DNA of 64,000 nt, from contig CAZDXQ010000010.1 of assembly GCA_964509545.1 (NCBI GenBank), forward strand, positions 1 through 64,000, given 5' to 3'. This stretch comes from JADJWR01 sp964509545 (GTDB lineage Bacteria > Pseudomonadota > Gammaproteobacteria > Burkholderiales > Burkholderiaceae_F). The stretch's first letter is position 1; each line of letters starts with the position of its first letter. A program made the translations under genes and the position numbers. Below are positions 10,900 through 18,630 of this stretch, in pieces. The notes beneath the pieces were generated by a model, which was not told where the DNA came from, made no database searches, and was given only the letters and a program-made list of their open reading frames with translations.

Positions 10900-12153
10900 T
10901 CAGATCGGTGCCAGCGAACAGTGCGCAGCTCGGTTCTTGCCGCTGCGCTTGGCGTAGTACATCGCATCGTCGGCGCGCTGGACGAGTTTCGACGCGCTGT
11001 CGGCATCCTCCGGCGCCAGCGCGAAACCGATGCTGGCGCTGACCTGCGCCAGCATCGGGGAATCGGCGGCGCTGGCCCGGATCGCGCCGACCAGTTGCTG
11101 TGCCACCACCGCGGCGGCCTCGCGGTCGGGCACCCGGGCCAGGACGAGGAATTCGTCGCCGCCGTAGCGGCCGACGCTGTCGTCGCTGCGCACGGCCGAC
11201 TGCAGCGCCTGCGCCACGCGCGCCAGCACGACGTCGCCGTCGCGGTGGCCAAGCAAGTCGTTCACGGTCTTGAAGCCGTCGAGGTCGACGAAGAACAGCG
11301 CCACCGGGCCGGCGCGGCGGTCGGCCAGCGCGCCTTCGACGCGCTCGATGATCGCGCGCCGGCTGAGCACGTCGGTGACCGGATCGCGCTCGACGCTGTG
11401 TTCGAGTTGCTGCTGGCGCGTCTTCAGGTCATGCACGTCGACCAGCATCGTGTAGACGCCGATCACCCCGCCGTCGCCGTCGCGGTCGGGCACGTAGCTG
11501 GTGCGCATCCAGCGCGGCCCCTGCCCGGGCAATTCAACCAGGCGCGTGTACTCGGCTGCCTCGCCGGCAAGCGCCCGCTCGAAGTAGGGCCGGTGCCGCC
11601 GCCACAGTTCATCGCCGCGCACCTCGCCGATGGGCCGGCCGAGAAGCTGCGTCGCCGCCATGCCCACCGCGGCGACATAAGCCTTGTTGACGAAGATGAT
11701 CCGGCAGCCGCGGTCGACGTAGGTGATCGGATACGGGATGTTCTCGGCGAACTGCGACATCCGCGCCCGCGCCGACTCCAGCGCCTGCCGTGTGGTGACG
11801 AAATCATGGATGTCGAAGGCGATCGTGTAGATCGCGACCACCTCGCCGCCGCGGTCGAACTCCGGAAATACCTGCACACGGCACCAGCGCGGTTCGCCGT
11901 CGAGGTGGGTCAGCAGGCGCTCGTAGCTGACAGTCTCGCCGCGGAAGCCGGCGTCGAACGCCGCTGCTGCGGCGGCCCACGCCTGCTCGCCATAGAGTTG
12001 CTCGAGCGTGCGCCCGAGAAGCTGCGCCTCCTTCCGTCCTGACCAGGCGAGGTAAGGCCCATTGCAGAACAGCAGCCGCGCGTCGCGGTCCCAGCGGCCG
12101 ATCGGCAGATGGATCGCATCGACCAGGCGCTCGATGATGGCCGCGCGCTTCAT
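10900..12153 (-). CDS. PAS-PAS-GGDEF diguanylate cyclase
   Basis: The 417-residue protein makes cyclic di-GMP from two GTP. Two PAS sensor modules (about 10-120 and 130-245) precede the GGDEF domain. The catalytic loop is an intact GGDEF (331-335). An RxxD inhibitory site, RSDD (322-325), sits exactly five residues upstream, so product feedback inhibition is expected. No EAL or HD-GYP domain and no membrane segment is seen, so it is a cytoplasmic sensor. PAS2 contains FVNKAYVAAVGM, a typical PAS core. It is transcribed toward the ABC importer genes and lies downstream of a MAPEG gene on the same strand. The PAS ligand is unknown. Confidence 0.93.
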   Translation of the reverse strand: MKRAAIIERLVDAIHLPIGRWDRDARLLFCNGPYLAWSGRKEAQLLGRTLEQLYGEQAWAAAAAAFDAGFRGETVSYERLLTHLDGEPRWCRVQVFPEFDRGGEVVAIYTIAFDIHDFVTTRQALESARARMSQFAENIPYPITYVDRGCRIIFVNKAYVAAVGMAATQLLGRPIGEVRGDELWRRHRPYFERALAGEAAEYTRLVELPGQGPRWMRTSYVPDRDGDGGVIGVYTMLVDVHDLKTRQQQLEHSVERDPVTDVLSRRAIIERVEGALADRRAGPVALFFVDLDGFKTVNDLLGHRDGDVVLARVAQALQSAVRSDDSVGRYGGDEFLVLARVPDREAAAVVAQQLVGAIRASAADSPMLAQVSASIGFALAPEDADSASKLVQRADDAMYYAKRSGKNRAAHCSLAPI

Positions 12154-12171
12154 TCGACTGTTGGCTGCGCG

Positions 12172-12546
12172 CTAGGCGCCGCTGACGAACAGGAAGATGC
12201 AGGCCAGCCAGCCGATGAGCCAGGCAACCGAACGGGCCCAGTGCCAGTCGGCGAGATAGCTCACCAGATGGCCGATGCGCGCGCCGATGAAGATCAGCGC
12301 CAGCGCATCGACCCGGTCCTGCGGTGCCTGCAGCATCTGCGCCACGATCACCGCCACGGCAAAGAAGGGAAACGCCTCGAAGCTGTTCAGCTGCGCGTTA
12401 TTGGCACGCACGCGAAAGCCCTGCTGCCTGTCCAGCCAGGCGCGCGGGTCGCGATTGTTGTAACGCTCGCCGCCGGCCTTGGCGATCGTCGCGGCCATAT
12501 AGGGCAGCAGCGCGGCCACCAGCACGCACCACAGCGCAGTGGTCAC
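12172..12546 (-). CDS. MAPEG family membrane protein
   Basis: MAPEG proteins are four-helix integral membrane proteins, often glutathione-dependent; most bacterial members are uncharacterised. The 124-residue product has four hydrophobic segments and the typical RANNAQLNSFEAFPFFA motif (about 47-63). I placed the start at a GTG giving (M)TTALWCVLVAALLPYM, because GGCGAGGTG precedes it at good spacing; an ATG 22 residues earlier gives an arginine-rich, non-family N-terminus. It ends 18 bases upstream of the diguanylate cyclase start. Confidence 0.87.
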   Translation of the reverse strand: MTTALWCVLVAALLPYMAATIAKAGGERYNNRDPRAWLDRQQGFRVRANNAQLNSFEAFPFFAVAVIVAQMLQAPQDRVDALALIFIGARIGHLVSYLADWHWARSVAWLIGWLACIFLFVSGA

Positions 12547-12718
12547 CAGCGCACCTCGCCGCCGCCGGCGCGGAATTGTCGGTCGGCGCGTAGCGGGAAA
12601 CGACGCACACAACGGCGGGCGCGTGCCGCCGCACCGCCGGCCTGGGCGGCAGGCGCCACTGCCGTAAGGCCCGACCGTCTCATCGAGCGGCCCTCGCGCG
12701 AAACGGTGCGTGCCCCGC

Positions 12719-13321
12719 TCACGCCGCCCTCCGGTCGAGCATCGCCTGCGCGATCGTGTTCACGTCGGTGTACTCGAGTTCGGCGCCGACCGGCACGCCG
12801 CGCGCCAGCCGCGTGATTTTCAACTGTGCATCGCGGGCGCGCAGCAGTTCGGCCACGTAATGCGCGGTGGCGTCGCCCTCCGGGGTGAACGAGGTGGCGA
12901 CGATGACCTCGCGCACCAGGCCATCGGCGGCGCGGTCGAGCAGCCGCTCCATCTGGATTTCCTTGGGGCCGATGCCGTCCAGCGGCGACAGCCGGCCGAG
13001 CAGCACGAAATACAGCCCCGAGTAGGCCAGCGACTGCTCGATCATCAACTGATCGGCCGGCGTCTCCACGACGCACAGCAGTCCGGCATCGCGCCGCGGA
13101 TTGGCGCAGGTCTCGCAGATCTCCTGCTCGGTCAGCGTGTTGCAGCGGCCGCAGTGGCGGATGTTGGCGACCGCCGCCAGCAGCGCTTCGCCAAGCGCCA
13201 CCGCGCTGTCGCGGTCGTGCTGCAGCAGGTGAAAGGCGATGCGCTGTGCCGAGCGCGGCCCGATGCCCGGCAGCCGCTTCAGCGCGTCTACCAGCCTGTC
13301 GAGAGTGGGACCGAGTTTCAC
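12719..13321 (-). CDS. recR: Recombination mediator protein RecR
   Basis: RecR works with RecO and RecF to load RecA on gapped DNA. The 200-residue protein has the N-terminal helix-hairpin-helix (RLPGIGPRSAQRIAFHLL, 17-34), a four-cysteine zinc finger (Cys57, Cys60, Cys69, Cys72) and a Toprim domain beginning near LLCVVETPADQLMIE. The length is standard. It is the third gene of dnaX-ybaB-recR. The 149 bases between ybaB and recR hold no gene but include a 7-bp hairpin with a GAA loop (13436-13452). Confidence 0.97.
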   Translation of the reverse strand: MKLGPTLDRLVDALKRLPGIGPRSAQRIAFHLLQHDRDSAVALGEALLAAVANIRHCGRCNTLTEQEICETCANPRRDAGLLCVVETPADQLMIEQSLAYSGLYFVLLGRLSPLDGIGPKEIQMERLLDRAADGLVREVIVATSFTPEGDATAHYVAELLRARDAQLKITRLARGVPVGAELEYTDVNTIAQAMLDRRAA

Positions 13322-13470
13322 GTTGCTGACGCCGCGGGCGTCGCCGGCGGCTCGCCCTTTCGTGTCCTTGATTCCGCGGCGGGCACCGGGACGCCCGAAG
13401 CGCGCCGCACCGACTTAACCGGCGAGGATGCAAGTGCGACGCGAAGCGTCGCGCACACCGGAGCCGAACA

Positions 13471-13797
13471 TCAGAACGGCAGCTTGAACCCCGGCGGCAG
13501 CGGCATGCCGGCGGTCACGGACTGCATCTTCTGCTGCGTCATCTCTTCGGCACGACGCACCGCGTCGTTGAACGCTGCGGCCACCAGGTCCTCGAGCATG
13601 TCGCGGTCGTCGCCGACCAGGCTCGGGTCGATGCTGACGCGGCGGACCTGGTTCTTGCAGGTCATCAGCACCCTGACCATGCCGGCGCCGGCCTGCCCCT
13701 CGACTTCGGTCTGCGCCAGTTCGTCCCGCAGGCGCTTCATGTTTTCCTGCATCTTCTGCGCCTGCTGCATCAGACCAGCGAGCTGGTTCTTCATCAT
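13471..13797 (-). CDS. ybaB: YbaB/EbfC family nucleoid-associated protein
   Basis: YbaB/EbfC is a small DNA-binding dimer encoded next to dnaX and recR in most bacteria. The 108-residue product starts MMKNQLAGLMQQAQKMQENM, a coiled-coil helix typical of the family. The central VEGQAGAGMVRVLMTCKNQVRRVSIDP strand region and a Met/Pro-rich tail follow. It begins 13 bases after the dnaX stop. Either of two adjacent Met codons could be used. Confidence 0.95.
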   Translation of the reverse strand: MMKNQLAGLMQQAQKMQENMKRLRDELAQTEVEGQAGAGMVRVLMTCKNQVRRVSIDPSLVGDDRDMLEDLVAAAFNDAVRRAEEMTQQKMQSVTAGMPLPPGFKLPF

Positions 13798-13810
13798 CTG
13801 CGTGGTCCTC

Positions 13811-15472
13811 TCAAGTCTCGCTCGGGCGGATCGATTGCGGCTCGACCTGGGCGCCGAAGTTCTCGATCAATTCTTGCACGAAGGGGTCGGACAGGATCGC
13901 CTGCTCGGCGCTCTTCTGCCGCTCGCTGCGCGCCTGCTCGGCCAGCGCCGCCGCCGTTGCGCCGGCCGTGCTGCCGACTTCCACCGACACACGCACCGGC
14001 CGGCCGAAGTGCTGCGTCAACGCCGCGCGCAGCCGCTCGACGTTGCCCGGCTCGGCGTACGACTTGATCGGCACGCGCAGGCGGAAGTGATCGCCGTCGG
14101 CGCCCAGCAGTTCGCTATGCGCCGCCAGTTCGCGCGCCAGCCCGACCACCTGGATTCCGGCGACGAACTGCGGCCACTGCGCCGCTGTCGGCAATGCTGA
14201 CGCCGGCACGGCCGACGCGGTCGACGCGGCCGACTTCGGCGCCGCGCCTGTCGCGGCTTGCGGCCTCGTCGCCGCACGCGCCGCCGGGGCCGCGTCCGCC
14301 CGAGCGGTGACGCCTGTTCCGTTCGCCGAAGCGCCCGCAGGCGCAGCCGCTGCCCGCGGCATCGGCCGAGCCTCGTCGCGCGGCGCGAAGGCAAGCATGC
14401 GCAGCAGCGTCATCGTGAAGCCGGCGTATTCGTCCGGCGCCAGCGCCAGGTCGTTGCGGCCGTGCAGCGCGATCTGGTAGTAAAGCTGCACCTCGTCCGG
14501 CGCGAGCGCTGCGGCCAGCCGCTGGATCTCGGCCGCGTTGTCGACATCGTCGCCGACCATTTCGGTCTGCTGCGCCAGCGCGATCCGGTGCAGCAGGCTC
14601 GCCAGGTCGCGCAGCGCCTGGCCGAAGGAAAAGCTCCGCGCCGCCATCTCGTCGGCCACCGCGAGCATCTGCGCCGAGTCGCCAGCGGCCAGCGCATCGA
14701 GCAGCCGGACCAGCGTCATGCCGTCCACCGCGCCGAGCATCGCCTGCACCGCCTGCAGCGTGACGCTGCCGCCGCTGTAGGCGATCGCCTGGTCGAGCAG
14801 CGACAGGCCGTCGCGCATGCTGCCGCGCGCGGCGCGGGCGAGCATCTGCACCGCAGCCGGCTCGGCGCCGATGCCCTCGAGGCCGAGGATCTCGGTCAGC
14901 CGACCGGCGATCGCCGCCGGCGTCATCTGCTTCAGGTTGAACTGCAGGCAGCGGGAAAGCACCGTGACCGGGATCTTCTGCGGATCGGTGGTCGCGAGGA
15001 TGAACTTCACGTATTCCGGCGGCTCCTCGAGCGTCTTGAGCATCGCGTTGAAGGCGTGCGAGGTGAGCATGTGCACCTCGTCGATCATGTACACCTTGAA
15101 GCGGGCATTGCTCGGCGCGTAGACGGCGCGCTCGAGCAGCGCCGTCATCTCGTCGACGCTGCGGTTGCTCGCCGCGTCCATCTCGATGTAGTCGATGAAT
15201 CGGCCGGCGTCGATCGCGGCGCACACCTCGCACTGGTTGCAAGGCGACGAGGTGATGCCGCCGGCGCCGTCGGCGCCGATGCAGTTCAGCGCCTTGGCGA
15301 GGATGCGCGCCAGCGTGGTCTTGCCGACGCCGCGCGTGCCGGTGAAAAGGTAGGCATGGTGCAGCCGCTTCTGCTCCAGCGCATTCGACAGCGCGCGCAC
15401 CACGTGATCCTGGCCGACCGTGGTGGCGAAATCGCGCGGGCGCCACTTGCGGGCGAGGGCCTGATACGACAT
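13811..15472 (-). CDS. dnaX: DNA polymerase III subunit tau
   Basis: DnaX is the AAA+ clamp-loader motor that couples the polymerases to the helicase. The 553-residue protein has Walker A GTRGVGKT (45-52), four zinc cysteines (Cys64, Cys78, Cys81, Cys84), a DEVH Walker B (MIDEVHML near 130) and sensor motifs. An Ala/Pro-rich linker (about 375-430) and a C-terminal domain follow, so it is tau-like though shorter than E. coli tau. I chose the ATG giving MSYQALARKWRPRDF, the near-invariant family start, three codons inside a longer frame. I see no A-rich slippery site that would produce a gamma form. Confidence 0.96.
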   Translation of the reverse strand: MSYQALARKWRPRDFATTVGQDHVVRALSNALEQKRLHHAYLFTGTRGVGKTTLARILAKALNCIGADGAGGITSSPCNQCEVCAAIDAGRFIDYIEMDAASNRSVDEMTALLERAVYAPSNARFKVYMIDEVHMLTSHAFNAMLKTLEEPPEYVKFILATTDPQKIPVTVLSRCLQFNLKQMTPAAIAGRLTEILGLEGIGAEPAAVQMLARAARGSMRDGLSLLDQAIAYSGGSVTLQAVQAMLGAVDGMTLVRLLDALAAGDSAQMLAVADEMAARSFSFGQALRDLASLLHRIALAQQTEMVGDDVDNAAEIQRLAAALAPDEVQLYYQIALHGRNDLALAPDEYAGFTMTLLRMLAFAPRDEARPMPRAAAAPAGASANGTGVTARADAAPAARAATRPQAATGAAPKSAASTASAVPASALPTAAQWPQFVAGIQVVGLARELAAHSELLGADGDHFRLRVPIKSYAEPGNVERLRAALTQHFGRPVRVSVEVGSTAGATAAALAEQARSERQKSAEQAILSDPFVQELIENFGAQVEPQSIRPSET

Positions 15473-15570
15473 GCACGGCATTCTAGCGATGCGCAGGGAT
15501 GGCCTCGGCGCACGGCGGCCGACCTCGCGGTGCTACCCTGCCTCGCCCATCGCCCAGGAACGTGACACCG

Positions 15571-16992
15571 ATGTCAGCCAGCGAACTGTGCTTCCTTCCC
15601 GCCACCGAACTGGCGGCGCTGATCCGCGGCCGCAAGGTTTCCGCGGTTGAACTGATGCGGAGCCACATCGCGCAGATCGAGCGCGTCAACCCGCAGGTCA
15701 ATGCCATCGTCACCTTCCATCCCGCGCAGGCGATGCAACGGGCGCGCGCTGCCGATGCGCGGCAGGCGCGCGGCGAGCCGCTGCACCTGCTGCACGGCCT
15801 GCCGACCGCGCACAAGGACCTCGTGCCGACGCGCGGCGTGCGCACGACCTGGGGGTCGACGATCTATCGCGACTTCGTGCCCGACGAGGATGCGCTGATC
15901 GTCGAACGACAGGCGGCCGCCGGCGCGATCTCGGTCGGCAAGACCAACACGCCCGAGTTCGGCGCCGGCGCGCAGACCTTCAACGCCGTGTTCGGCGCCA
16001 CGCGCAATCCCTACGACCTCGCCCGCACCTGCGGCGGCTCCTCGGGCGGCGCGGCAGTGGCGCTCGCCTGCGGCATGGTGCCGCTGGCCGACGGCAGCGA
16101 CCTCGGCGGCAGCCTGCGCAACCCGGCCGCCTTCTGCAACGTGGTCGGGCTGCGCGCGTCGGCCGGCCGCGTGCCCAAGCATCCGAGCAAGCTCGCCTGG
16201 AACACGCTGTCGGTGCAGGGCGCGATGGGGCGGACGGTGCAGGACGTGGCGCTGCTGATGCAGGCCGTGAGCGGCCCGGATTCGCGGGTGCCGATCTCGC
16301 TCACCGAGCCGGGCTCGCTGTTCGCCCGGCCGCTGGCGCGCGACTTCAACGGCACGAGCGTCGCCTGGGCACCGGCGTTGGGCGGCCTGGCGCCGGTCGC
16401 GGCACAGGTCGCGGCCGCGATCGACGCGCAGCGCCCGACCTTCGAGTCGCTCGGCTGCCGCACCGAGGAGGCGATCGCCGACTTCTCTCACGCGCGCGAG
16501 ATCTTCCACGTGCAGCGGGCGCAGATCTTCGCCGCCACCCACGCCGAACATCTGGAGAAGCACCGCGACCAGTTGAAGGACACCGTCATCTGGAACGTCG
16601 AGCAGGGCCTGCAACTGACCGCGCGGCAGATCGCCGACGCCGAACTGAAGCGCACGGAACTGTTTGAGCGCGTGCACGCGTTCTTCGAGCGCTACGAGTT
16701 CCTCGTGCTGCCGACGGCGCAGGTGCTGCCCTTTCCAGTCGACGAGCCCTGGGTGCGCGAGATCGACGGCCGGATCATGCGCGATTACCTGGAGTGGATG
16801 ACCTCGTGCTGGATCATCACCGTCACCGGTCACCCGGCCGTCTCGGTGCCCTGCGGCTTCTCGGCGGAGGGATTGCCGATCGGCCTGCAGATCGTCGGCC
16901 GCTATCGCGACGACTTCGGGGTGCTGCAACTCGCCTACGCGCTGCAGGAGGCGACCGGGTTCTGGAAACGGGCGCCGGCCGTCGCGGCGTAG
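15571..16992 (+). CDS. Amidase (amidase signature family)
   Basis: Amidase-signature enzymes hydrolyse C-N amide bonds with a Ser-cisSer-Lys triad. The 473-residue protein shows Lys82 (LPTAHKDLV), the cis-Ser in CGGSSGG (154-160) and the nucleophile Ser181 in GSDLGGSLRNPAAFC, so the catalytic set is intact. It is a stand-alone amidase without GatB or GatC neighbours, hence not obviously GatA. I chose the ATG giving MSASELCFLPATELA, with an AGGA about 10 bases upstream; the 24 residues further upstream are low-complexity. It is divergent from dnaX and convergent with the GNAT gene, 16 bases away. The substrate is unknown. Confidence 0.92.
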   Translation: MSASELCFLPATELAALIRGRKVSAVELMRSHIAQIERVNPQVNAIVTFHPAQAMQRARAADARQARGEPLHLLHGLPTAHKDLVPTRGVRTTWGSTIYRDFVPDEDALIVERQAAAGAISVGKTNTPEFGAGAQTFNAVFGATRNPYDLARTCGGSSGGAAVALACGMVPLADGSDLGGSLRNPAAFCNVVGLRASAGRVPKHPSKLAWNTLSVQGAMGRTVQDVALLMQAVSGPDSRVPISLTEPGSLFARPLARDFNGTSVAWAPALGGLAPVAAQVAAAIDAQRPTFESLGCRTEEAIADFSHAREIFHVQRAQIFAATHAEHLEKHRDQLKDTVIWNVEQGLQLTARQIADAELKRTELFERVHAFFERYEFLVLPTAQVLPFPVDEPWVREIDGRIMRDYLEWMTSCWIITVTGHPAVSVPCGFSAEGLPIGLQIVGRYRDDFGVLQLAYALQEATGFWKRAPAVAA

Positions 16993-17008
16993 CCGACCGA
17001 GGCGAGCG

Positions 17009-17491
17009 TCAGTCGCGGCCACCAAGGGCCGCAAGCGCCTCGCCGGTAAGGCGACAGATGCGCCAGTCCGGCAGCACCTCCGCGCCGAGCGACCGGTAGA
17101 AGTCGATCGCCGGCTGGTTCCAGTCGAGCACCGCCCACTCGAAACGGCCACATTCGCGCTCGACCGCCACCCGCGCGACGTGGCGCATCAGCGCCTTGCC
17201 GTAGCCGCGGCCGCGCGCCTCGGGCACGACGAACAGGTCTTCGAGATACAGGCCGCGCCGCGCCAGGAAGGTCGAGAAATTGTGGAAGTACAGCGCGAAG
17301 CCGACGGCGCGCTCGCCCTCCCATCCGACCACCGCCTCGATCACCGGCCGTGCGCCGAACAGTTCCTCGTGCAGCTGCGCCTCGGTGCCGACGACAAGGT
17401 GCGACAGCCGTTCGTACTGCGCCAGCGCGCGGATCAGCGACAGCAGGATGCCGGTATCGCGCGGCTGCGCGGCGTCGATGCGAAAAGGCAT
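17009..17491 (-). CDS. GNAT family N-acetyltransferase
   Basis: GNAT enzymes acetylate amines using acetyl-CoA. The 160-residue protein has the motif A acetyl-CoA loop VPEARGRGYGKALMRH (about 95-110), preceded by GLYLEDLFV. The motif B-like end is NQPAIDFYRSLGAE, typical of the diamine/aminoglycoside-like GNAT subgroup. I placed the start at the ATG giving MPFRIDAAQPRD. A longer frame would run back through the SRP RNA gene, which I take as evidence against it. No strong Shine-Dalgarno is visible. It begins about 20 bases after the 3' end of the SRP RNA and may be read from the same promoter. Confidence 0.88.
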   Translation of the reverse strand: MPFRIDAAQPRDTGILLSLIRALAQYERLSHLVVGTEAQLHEELFGARPVIEAVVGWEGERAVGFALYFHNFSTFLARRGLYLEDLFVVPEARGRGYGKALMRHVARVAVERECGRFEWAVLDWNQPAIDFYRSLGAEVLPDWRICRLTGEALAALGGRD

Positions 17492-17510
17492 TGCGGCGGG
17501 AGCGGGAAGA

Positions 17511-17606
17511 GGCGAGCCTTGTCCTCGGCACTGGGGGCACTCCGCTGTGGCTGCTTCGTTCCCGACCTGACCAGGTTCACGGCACCTCCATGCGAGGGGG
17601 CCCGCC
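17511..17606 (-). ncRNA. ffs: Signal recognition particle 4.5S RNA
   Basis: Read on the minus strand this roughly 96-base segment is a bacterial small SRP RNA. The conserved domain IV core reads CCTGGTCAGGTC, then CGGGAACG (a GGAA tetraloop closed by a C-G/G-C pair that replaces the E. coli pairs), then AAGCAGCC. The ends pair: GGCGGGCC at the 5' end with GGCTCGCC at the 3' end, one G-U pair. This RNA binds Ffh and FtsY for co-translational targeting to the membrane. It is too short and structured to be a protein gene. The exact ends are set by the terminal helix; a few 3' bases (CTCTTCCC) may belong to the primary transcript. Confidence 0.93.
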
Positions 17607-17613
17607 GGGACGA

Positions 17614-17619
17614 ATGGTA
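17614..17619 (-). promoter_or_regulatory. Candidate -10 box of ffs
   Basis: TACCAT on the minus strand lies 7 bases before the predicted 5' end of the SRP RNA, the correct distance for a sigma-70 -10 element (4/6 match). No clear -35 hexamer is visible upstream. Confidence 0.45.
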
Positions 17620-17815
17620 TCAGCCGGGGATGAGGCGGCTCGTGCGCGCAGGCGGTCCGCATCGCGCGGCCGCGCGGCCCGGCACCCGTGACCGATTGTC
17701 GACCTCTCGGCGGCGCCGATCTGCCGCGACGCCCCACAGATTCAACCTTGCTGCGGCAATCGGGCCCCCTTCGCTGCGCCCCGCTCAGCCGGGGTCCGCA
17801 GACGCACCGAAGTCG

Positions 17816-17986
17816 TCACTGCGATGCCGATACCTTCTTCTGCAGACCCTTGACCAGATCCTCTTCGGCGTGCAGGGGCGACGTGTCGCGTTTGGTTGCG
17901 GCAATGGCTTGCCGCAGTTCCGAAAGATAGGAATCAAGGACTTTTTTCAGCAGTTCCCGCTCTGCCGAACTCAGTTCGAGCATCAT
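17816..17986 (-). CDS. Small (56 aa) helical protein of unknown function
   Basis: The product starts MMLELSSAERELLKKV and ends VKGLQKKVSASQ. It is charged and predicted fully alpha-helical, with heptad-like leucines (LLKKVLDSYLSEL), and has no signal peptide or membrane segment. A strong AGGAGG Shine-Dalgarno lies 9 bases upstream of the first ATG. This supports a real small gene and argues against a longer frame that extends 53 residues upstream with poor composition. Similar short helical proteins are common unannotated conserved genes in proteobacteria, but I cannot name a family or function. It stands alone between the SRP RNA gene and a 644-base gap. Confidence 0.72.
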   Translation of the reverse strand: MMLELSSAERELLKKVLDSYLSELRQAIAATKRDTSPLHAEEDLVKGLQKKVSASQ

Positions 17987-18630
17987 GAGGTTGCCCTCCT
18001 CATCGCATCCCGCTTCCAATGCCTCGCGCGATTGGCCTGGCGGAGACCATGGTGTGCGCCTGGTGTCCGACGCCGATCTGTCTGGGCGTTGCTCGCTCAG
18101 TCGAGCGAAGTCCGTGGCTCGCGCGGTGCCGATACGGCCGGGCATTCGCGACGACGTCGACTGATGCGCGCCATGCGCCGTTGCGGTGGCCGTAGGTCAG
18201 ACCTTCGCGAAGGCTCGTCAGGATTTTGCGTACACAGTGTCGCAGTCGCCGCTTCCCCTGCTTTGCCCTGCGTCAACGTCAGGTCGGCCGAATCGGAACG
18301 GGGTGGACGACTTGCCGCGCGGGATTTCCCGCGCCTGCACGTTGGAGCAGCAACCGACCGGACTTGGCTGGGGTCGGGCGCGCCGAGTCTCCTCGTCGTG
18401 GCGCTTCAGGCGCCGAACGACCACCCCGTTGGGCCGCTTCCTGTTCACGCGCACTCATGACCAGGTCGACCAGCGATGGGGCTGCCGGAGTAACACCGAC
18501 CCGGCGCGCCGCTACCACCGCGCAACGATGGCGCGTCGCGACCGGGATAGGGCTCGGCTCGCCTCGCCACTGCGGGGTAGCATGACTTTCCGGAGTGTTG
18601 CGCCGCCCCTCGCCCCGGCGAAAACCACGA
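17987..18630. other. 644-base intergenic region without a recognisable gene
   Basis: No frame in either strand has protein-like composition. The region contains a perfect hairpin (18317-18334, GCGCGGG pairing with CCCGCGC around ATTT, no T-run) and must hold the promoters of the 56-residue gene and of the AAA ATPase gene; a TAGCAT box near 18575 is the only -10-like element I noticed. It is long for this compact genome and could hold an unrecognised small RNA or a gene remnant. Confidence 0.5.

Noticed and set aside
13436..13452. Hairpin between ybaB and recR as a terminator
   Set aside because: The GCGACGC/GCGTCGC stem has no T-run on either side, and the two genes form a conserved operon.
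14100..14400. A dnaX frameshift site that would yield a gamma subunit
   Set aside because: No A-AAA-AAG-type slippery heptamer occurs in this GC-rich gene; the region is an Ala/Pro-rich linker.
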